Of a stretch of DNA of 64,000 nucleotides, positions 60,780-64,000 are shown in pieces (position 1 is the first letter of the stretch; each line of letters begins with the position of its first letter). This DNA comes from Fertoeibacter niger (lineage in GTDB: Bacteria > Pseudomonadota > Alphaproteobacteria > Rhodobacterales > Rhodobacteraceae), in the NCBI RefSeq assembly GCF_009380135.2, contig NZ_WHUT02000005.1, forward strand, positions 124,001-188,000, given 5' to 3'. The notes beneath the pieces were generated by a model. That model saw only the letters and a list, made by a program, of their open reading frames with translations, made no database searches and had not been told where the DNA came from. The translations under genes and the position numbers were made by a program.

Positions 60780-61412
60780 TTGGATGGCCGCTACTCCGCA
60801 GCCTTCCGGGCCGAGCTGACCGACCTGATGCGCTGGCGGCGCGACGTGCGCCGCTTTCGCACCGACCCCGTAGAGGCAGCGGTTCTGGACCGCTGCCTTT
60901 GCGCATTCGGGCTGGCCCCCTCGGTCGGCCTGTCCGAACCCTGGCGGGTGATCCGGGTCGAATCCCCCGCCGCCCGCGCCGCCGTTCTGGCAAATTTCGA
61001 GACGGCGAATGCCTCCGCACTTGCCAGATATGCCGATGAAAAGGCATCGCTTTACGCCAGCCTGAAACTCGCGGGCCTGCGTGAGGCCCCGGTGCAACTG
61101 GCCGTGTTCTGTGATGAGGCCACGCCCAAGGGCGCGGGGCTGGGTGCAGCCAGCATGCCCGAAACCCGGGCCTATTCGGTGGTGGGGGCCATCACCCTGC
61201 TCTGGCTGGCCGCGCGGGCCGAAGGGCTGGGGCTGGGCTGGGTGTCGATCCTCGATGCACCGCAACTGGCCCAAGACCTGAAAGCACCTGACGACTGGCG
61301 GCTGATCGGCTATCTGTGCCTTGGCTGGCCCGAAGCCTGCCACGACACCCCCGAACTGGAACGCGCCGGCTGGGAAAGCCGCGCCCCCGCCCTGTGGATG
61401 GAGACCCGCTGA
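60780..61412 (+). CDS. bluB: 5,6-dimethylbenzimidazole synthase BluB
   Basis: 210 aa nitroreductase-fold enzyme that fragments reduced FMN to make DMB, the lower ligand of vitamin B12. Motifs: [49 protein letters not shown] and [40 protein letters not shown]. The start is TTG at 60780, 11 bases after the rpsP stop; the nearby ATG at 60784 is out of frame. The stop overlaps the rimM start (TGATG). A B12 gene inside a ribosomal operon is noteworthy. Confidence 0.9.
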   Translation: MDGRYSAAFRAELTDLMRWRRDVRRFRTDPVEAAVLDRCLCAFGLAPSVGLSEPWRVIRVESPAARAAVLANFETANASALARYADEKASLYASLKLAGLREAPVQLAVFCDEATPKGAGLGAASMPETRAYSVVGAITLLWLAARAEGLGLGWVSILDAPQLAQDLKAPDDWRLIGYLCLGWPEACHDTPELERAGWESRAPALWMETR

Positions 61413-61924
61413 TGCCAACGGAAGCTGACCGCCTGTGTGTCGGGGCCATTGCCGGTTCCTGGGGGGTAAAGGGCGAGGTGCGGCTGAAATCCTTCTGCGC
61501 CGAGCCCGAGGCCATCGGCGACTACGGCCCGCTGACGACCGAGGATGGTGCGACCAGCTACAAGGTCACGCTGACCCGCCCGGTGGCGGGCGGCCTTGGC
61601 GCACGGCTGTCGGGCGTCACCACCAAGGAACAGGCCGATGCGCTGAAGGGTGTAAGCCTTTATGTCAGCAGGGAAAAGCTTCCGTCCCTGGGTGATGACG
61701 AATTCTACCACGCCGATCTGATCGGGCTTGAGGTGCGTGATACCGGCGGGGCCATGATCGGCAAGGTGCTGGCCGTGCACAACCACGGTGCCACAGACCT
61801 GCTGGAGATCATGGGCCCGGGCATGAAGGATTCGCTGCTGCTGCCCTTCACCCGCGCCATCGTGCCGACGGTCGATCTGGCGGCGGGCCGCATCGTGGCC
61901 GACCTGCCCGAAGGGCTGGACTGA
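61412..61924 (+). CDS. rimM: Ribosome maturation factor RimM
   Basis: 170 aa. RimM binds S19 and helps mature the 30S head. [22 protein letters not shown] is its N-terminal barrel motif, and the PRC-barrel follows with [37 protein letters not shown] and [14 protein letters not shown]. Its ATG shares a base with the bluB stop, so it is coupled to bluB rather than to rpsP directly. Confidence 0.95.
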   Translation: MPTEADRLCVGAIAGSWGVKGEVRLKSFCAEPEAIGDYGPLTTEDGATSYKVTLTRPVAGGLGARLSGVTTKEQADALKGVSLYVSREKLPSLGDDEFYHADLIGLEVRDTGGAMIGKVLAVHNHGATDLLEIMGPGMKDSLLLPFTRAIVPTVDLAAGRIVADLPEGLD

Positions 61925-61984
61925 CCCCTTGCGCCGCCGTTGCACGGGCGGCACCATGGCCGGGCAGGTGAAACGGGGCGACGG

Positions 61985-62920
61985 ATGAAAAGCAAACTCA
62001 GGCTGCTGATGGGCGCGACGGCCCTGCTGTATCTGGGGCCGCTGCTGGCGGGCCTTGGCGGCTTTGGCTGGGCCGTGGTGCCGGTGTTCACGCTGATCTT
62101 CGTGCTGTGGCTGATCGTGTTGCGCCCGCATCAATGGCCGCGCCGCCCGGCGGACTGGACAGTGCAGGTGGCGGTGGTCGCCGTCACGCAGGCGCTGGTG
62201 CAGGTGTTGCTGGTGGCAGTGTGTTTCGGCATCGGGCGCGGCATCGGCGGGGTTCTGGGGTTTTTGCCACCCTTTCCGATGATGCTGCCCATTGCCGTGT
62301 CCTTCCTGTCGATCCCGCTCTCGCGGCTGGTCTGGGATCCGTGGAAGGCGGCGGAGCTGGATCAGTTTCTGGATGATGCCATCCGCCAGATCAGCAACCC
62401 CGCCGACCGCCCCCGCAACCCCGAATGGCTGGACGCCGCCACCGCCCGCATCCTGGCCCTGCCCCCCGACACCAGCGACGCCGAGGCCGAGGCTGCCATC
62501 AACGCCCTGAAAGAGATGGACTATCCGGTGATGGACGCGCTGATCGCGGCGCTGGACAATGGCGGCCCCGCTGCCCATGCGGGGCGGCGCGGGCTGATCC
62601 TGTGGTCCACCGATCCGGCACGGGTGTTGGCGCAAAGGGGCCGCGAACTGCCCGAGGATGCGTTCAGCGTCACCTGGCTTGACCCCGCGCTGACCTGGCT
62701 GTTCCTGCGCCGCGCGCATCCGCTGATCGTGGCGCATCCCGAATTGTGGGCGGATTTCCCCGATTACAAGGAACTTCACTTTGCAATGGATGACAAGAAC
62801 GACCCCGCGCTGAACGCGGCCCTGCGCGCCATGGCGGACGCCATCGTGCAGGCAACGCCCGAGCATCTGCGCGACGACGATTCCAACAGCATGACAGTCG
62901 GCGGCCACACCGGGGCATAG
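61985..62920 (+). CDS. Conserved membrane protein between rimM and trmD
   Basis: 311 aa. Four N-terminal transmembrane helices to about residue 115 (LLMGATALLYLGPLLAGLGGFGWAVV, VFTLIFVLWLIVL, VQVAVVAVTQALVQVLLVAVCF, FPMMLPIAVSFLSIPLSRLVW), then a soluble helical domain (WLDAATARILALPPDTSDAEAEAAINALKEMDYPVMDALIAALDNGG ...). I recognise no named family. It lies inside the rimM-trmD interval, so it is probably transcribed with them. Confidence 0.78.
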   Translation: MKSKLRLLMGATALLYLGPLLAGLGGFGWAVVPVFTLIFVLWLIVLRPHQWPRRPADWTVQVAVVAVTQALVQVLLVAVCFGIGRGIGGVLGFLPPFPMMLPIAVSFLSIPLSRLVWDPWKAAELDQFLDDAIRQISNPADRPRNPEWLDAATARILALPPDTSDAEAEAAINALKEMDYPVMDALIAALDNGGPAAHAGRRGLILWSTDPARVLAQRGRELPEDAFSVTWLDPALTWLFLRRAHPLIVAHPELWADFPDYKELHFAMDDKNDPALNAALRAMADAIVQATPEHLRDDDSNSMTVGGHTGA

Positions 62921-63073
62921 GTCCGTCCGGGTGCCGCCTTGAAAAACCCGCCGCTCATCTTTTCCCCGGGTCAGCCATCGCCTTGCCGTCAGCGAAAACC
63001 GCCCGCAAGGAAGGGATGAGCGTGCCCGCTGCCCCCTTCTCCCCGCCCGCAAATCCCGCTACACCCCCGCCCC

Positions 63074-63910
63074 ATGAGTGATGAACCCGCAATATCCAAA
63101 TCCCATGGCCGGCTGAGCATTTCAGCCTCGGTGAAACCGCGTGACCTGATGGCGGATGTGCGGGTGAAAGACGCTTGGCGGGCCAAGGTCATCACGCTGT
63201 TTCCCGATGCTTTTCCGGGCACGCTGGGCCTTTCGTTGACCGGCAAGGCGCTGGAGATGGGGCTTTGGGAGCTGGAGCCTATCGACCTGCGGCCCTTCGG
63301 CGAAGGGCGGCACCGCAATGTGGATGACAACCCAGCGGGCGGCGGTGCGGGCATGGTGCTGCGCGCCGATGTGGTGGCCCGCGCCTTGGACCACGCGGCA
63401 GAGGGCACACCGGATGACCGCGCGCAATGGCCGGTGGTCTACCTGTCGCCGCGGGGCGCGCCCTTCACTCAGGCCAAGGCGCAACAATGGGCGCAGGCCA
63501 AGGGCCTGACCCTGCTTTGTGGTCGGTTTGAAGGCGTGGACCAGCGGGTGATCGACCATTACGGCATTGAGGAAGTGTCGTTGGGCGATTTTGTCCTGAC
63601 CGGGGGCGAGATTGCCGCACAGGCCTTGATTGACGCCACGGTCAGGCTTATACCCCGCGTGCTTGGGAATCATGTGTCCACCGAGGAGGAATCCTTCTCG
63701 GATGGGCTATTGGAGTTTCCGCAGTTTACGAAACCCGCAGTCTGGCAGGGACGCGCGATACCCGAAGTGCTTCAGTCGGGCCATCACGCGCATATCGCCT
63801 CCTGGCGGCGGGCCATGGCCGAAAGGCTGACAAAAGAACGCAGGCCTGACCTCTGGCGGACGTATTGTGCCACGCACGATAGGGATCCGAATGAAGACCG
63901 AGAGCTCTGA
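63074..63910 (+). CDS. trmD: tRNA (guanine37-N1)-methyltransferase
   Basis: 278 aa SPOUT methyltransferase making m1G37 in tRNAs to prevent frameshifting. The trefoil-knot motifs are GGGAGMVLRADVVARALD, LLCGRFEGVDQRVIDHYGIEEVSLGDFVLTGGE and the C-terminal EVLQSGHHAHIASWRR. The first ~30 residues (SHGRLSISASVKPRDLM) precede the usual VITLFPDAFPG start and look like those of other Rhodobacterales TrmD proteins. A shorter start at 63149 is possible. Immediately followed by rplS. Confidence 0.95.
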   Translation: MSDEPAISKSHGRLSISASVKPRDLMADVRVKDAWRAKVITLFPDAFPGTLGLSLTGKALEMGLWELEPIDLRPFGEGRHRNVDDNPAGGGAGMVLRADVVARALDHAAEGTPDDRAQWPVVYLSPRGAPFTQAKAQQWAQAKGLTLLCGRFEGVDQRVIDHYGIEEVSLGDFVLTGGEIAAQALIDATVRLIPRVLGNHVSTEEESFSDGLLEFPQFTKPAVWQGRAIPEVLQSGHHAHIASWRRAMAERLTKERRPDLWRTYCATHDRDPNEDREL

Positions 63911-63958
63911 GGCGGCATCATTTCGGGGGCAAACCCTGAGCATAGCAAAGGACATGCG

Positions 63959-64000
63959 ATGAACCTGATCGCACAGATCGAAGCCGAGCAGATTGCCGCG
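63959..64000 (+). CDS. rplS: 50S ribosomal protein L19, 5' end (partial)
   Basis: Fourteen codons, MNLIAQIEAEQIAA, run to the window edge; this is the usual alphaproteobacterial L19 beginning. AAAGGA precedes the start and the position after trmD is the conserved one. Confidence 0.88.
   Translation, partial: MNLIAQIEAEQIAA

Overview
The window is a GC-rich (roughly 65%) alphaproteobacterial chromosome segment, most likely from the Rhodobacterales / Rhodobacteraceae. Indicators are the small aa3-type cytochrome oxidase subunit IV, a TIGR02302/DUF4175 protein, L-malyl-CoA/beta-methylmalyl-CoA lyase (mcl1), the phaA-phaB pair, an MJ0042 zinc-ribbon protein divergent from ftsEX, Hint and RTX proteins, and the order ffh - chorismate mutase - rpsP - rimM - trmD - rplS. 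Nearly all of it is housekeeping core genome. I saw no CRISPR array, rRNA, tRNA, transposase or integrase. No gene-free stretch exceeds about 275 bases.

Layout. 0-10 kb: alanine dehydrogenase, a muramidase, mscL, a glutathione transferase, the t6A enzyme TsaC/Sua5, an overlapping acyl-CoA dehydrogenase / metallo-hydrolase pair, the cytochrome oxidase accessory subunit, a lipoprotein and the AzlCD exporter. 10-21 kb: mobA, a mobB fused to an RNase H-like domain, greA, ETF-ubiquinone oxidoreductase, a TPR protein, ispE, a polyprenyl diphosphate synthase, and a DUF2007/tRNA methyltransferase pair. 21-33 kb: a DMT exporter, phaB and phaA (polyhydroxybutyrate), an EAL phosphodiesterase, tag, a TlpA-like thioredoxin, then argH - two tiny lipoproteins - DUF2834 - class II aldolase - lysA - TIGR02302 protein. 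33-44 kb: the zinc-ribbon protein, ftsE-ftsX-plsC-TfoX-PPOX, a Hint protein, sugE overlapping accA, an AraC regulator, mcl1, and a dipeptide epimerase / D-amino-acid transaminase pair. 44-48 kb: three adjacent minus-strand genes for acidic proteins with short N-terminal hydrophobic segments, two of them full of RTX calcium-binding repeats. 48-57 kb: DUF1244, N-formylglutamate hydrolase, pyruvate kinase, rpmI-rplT, a TetR/VOC divergent pair with paired palindromes, an alanine/Na+ symporter, pheS, a low-GC unknown gene and a LysR regulator. 57-64 kb: the ffh ... rplS translation/SRP cluster, which also carries two tandem GNAT genes, bluB and a membrane protein.

Themes. Acetyl-CoA handling is well represented: PHB synthesis (phaA, phaB), malyl-CoA cleavage (mcl1, ethylmalonyl-CoA pathway), acyl-CoA dehydrogenase with its electron outlet ETF-QO, and accA. 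Peptide and amino-acid turnover is also represented (ald, dipeptide epimerase, D-AAT, alanine symporter, N-formylglutamate hydrolase).

The least ordinary signals are: the MobB fusion whose C-terminal domain keeps four acidic residues in an RNase H-like arrangement; an abrupt GC drop starting inside the 3' end of pheS and covering one orphan gene; two tandem arrays with an exact 11-bp period around a GTGCAT core; a 34-bp dispersed repeat, one copy of which forms a 17-bp perfect hairpin; and the RTX trio, which shares a capping module that in one member stands without any RTX repeats.
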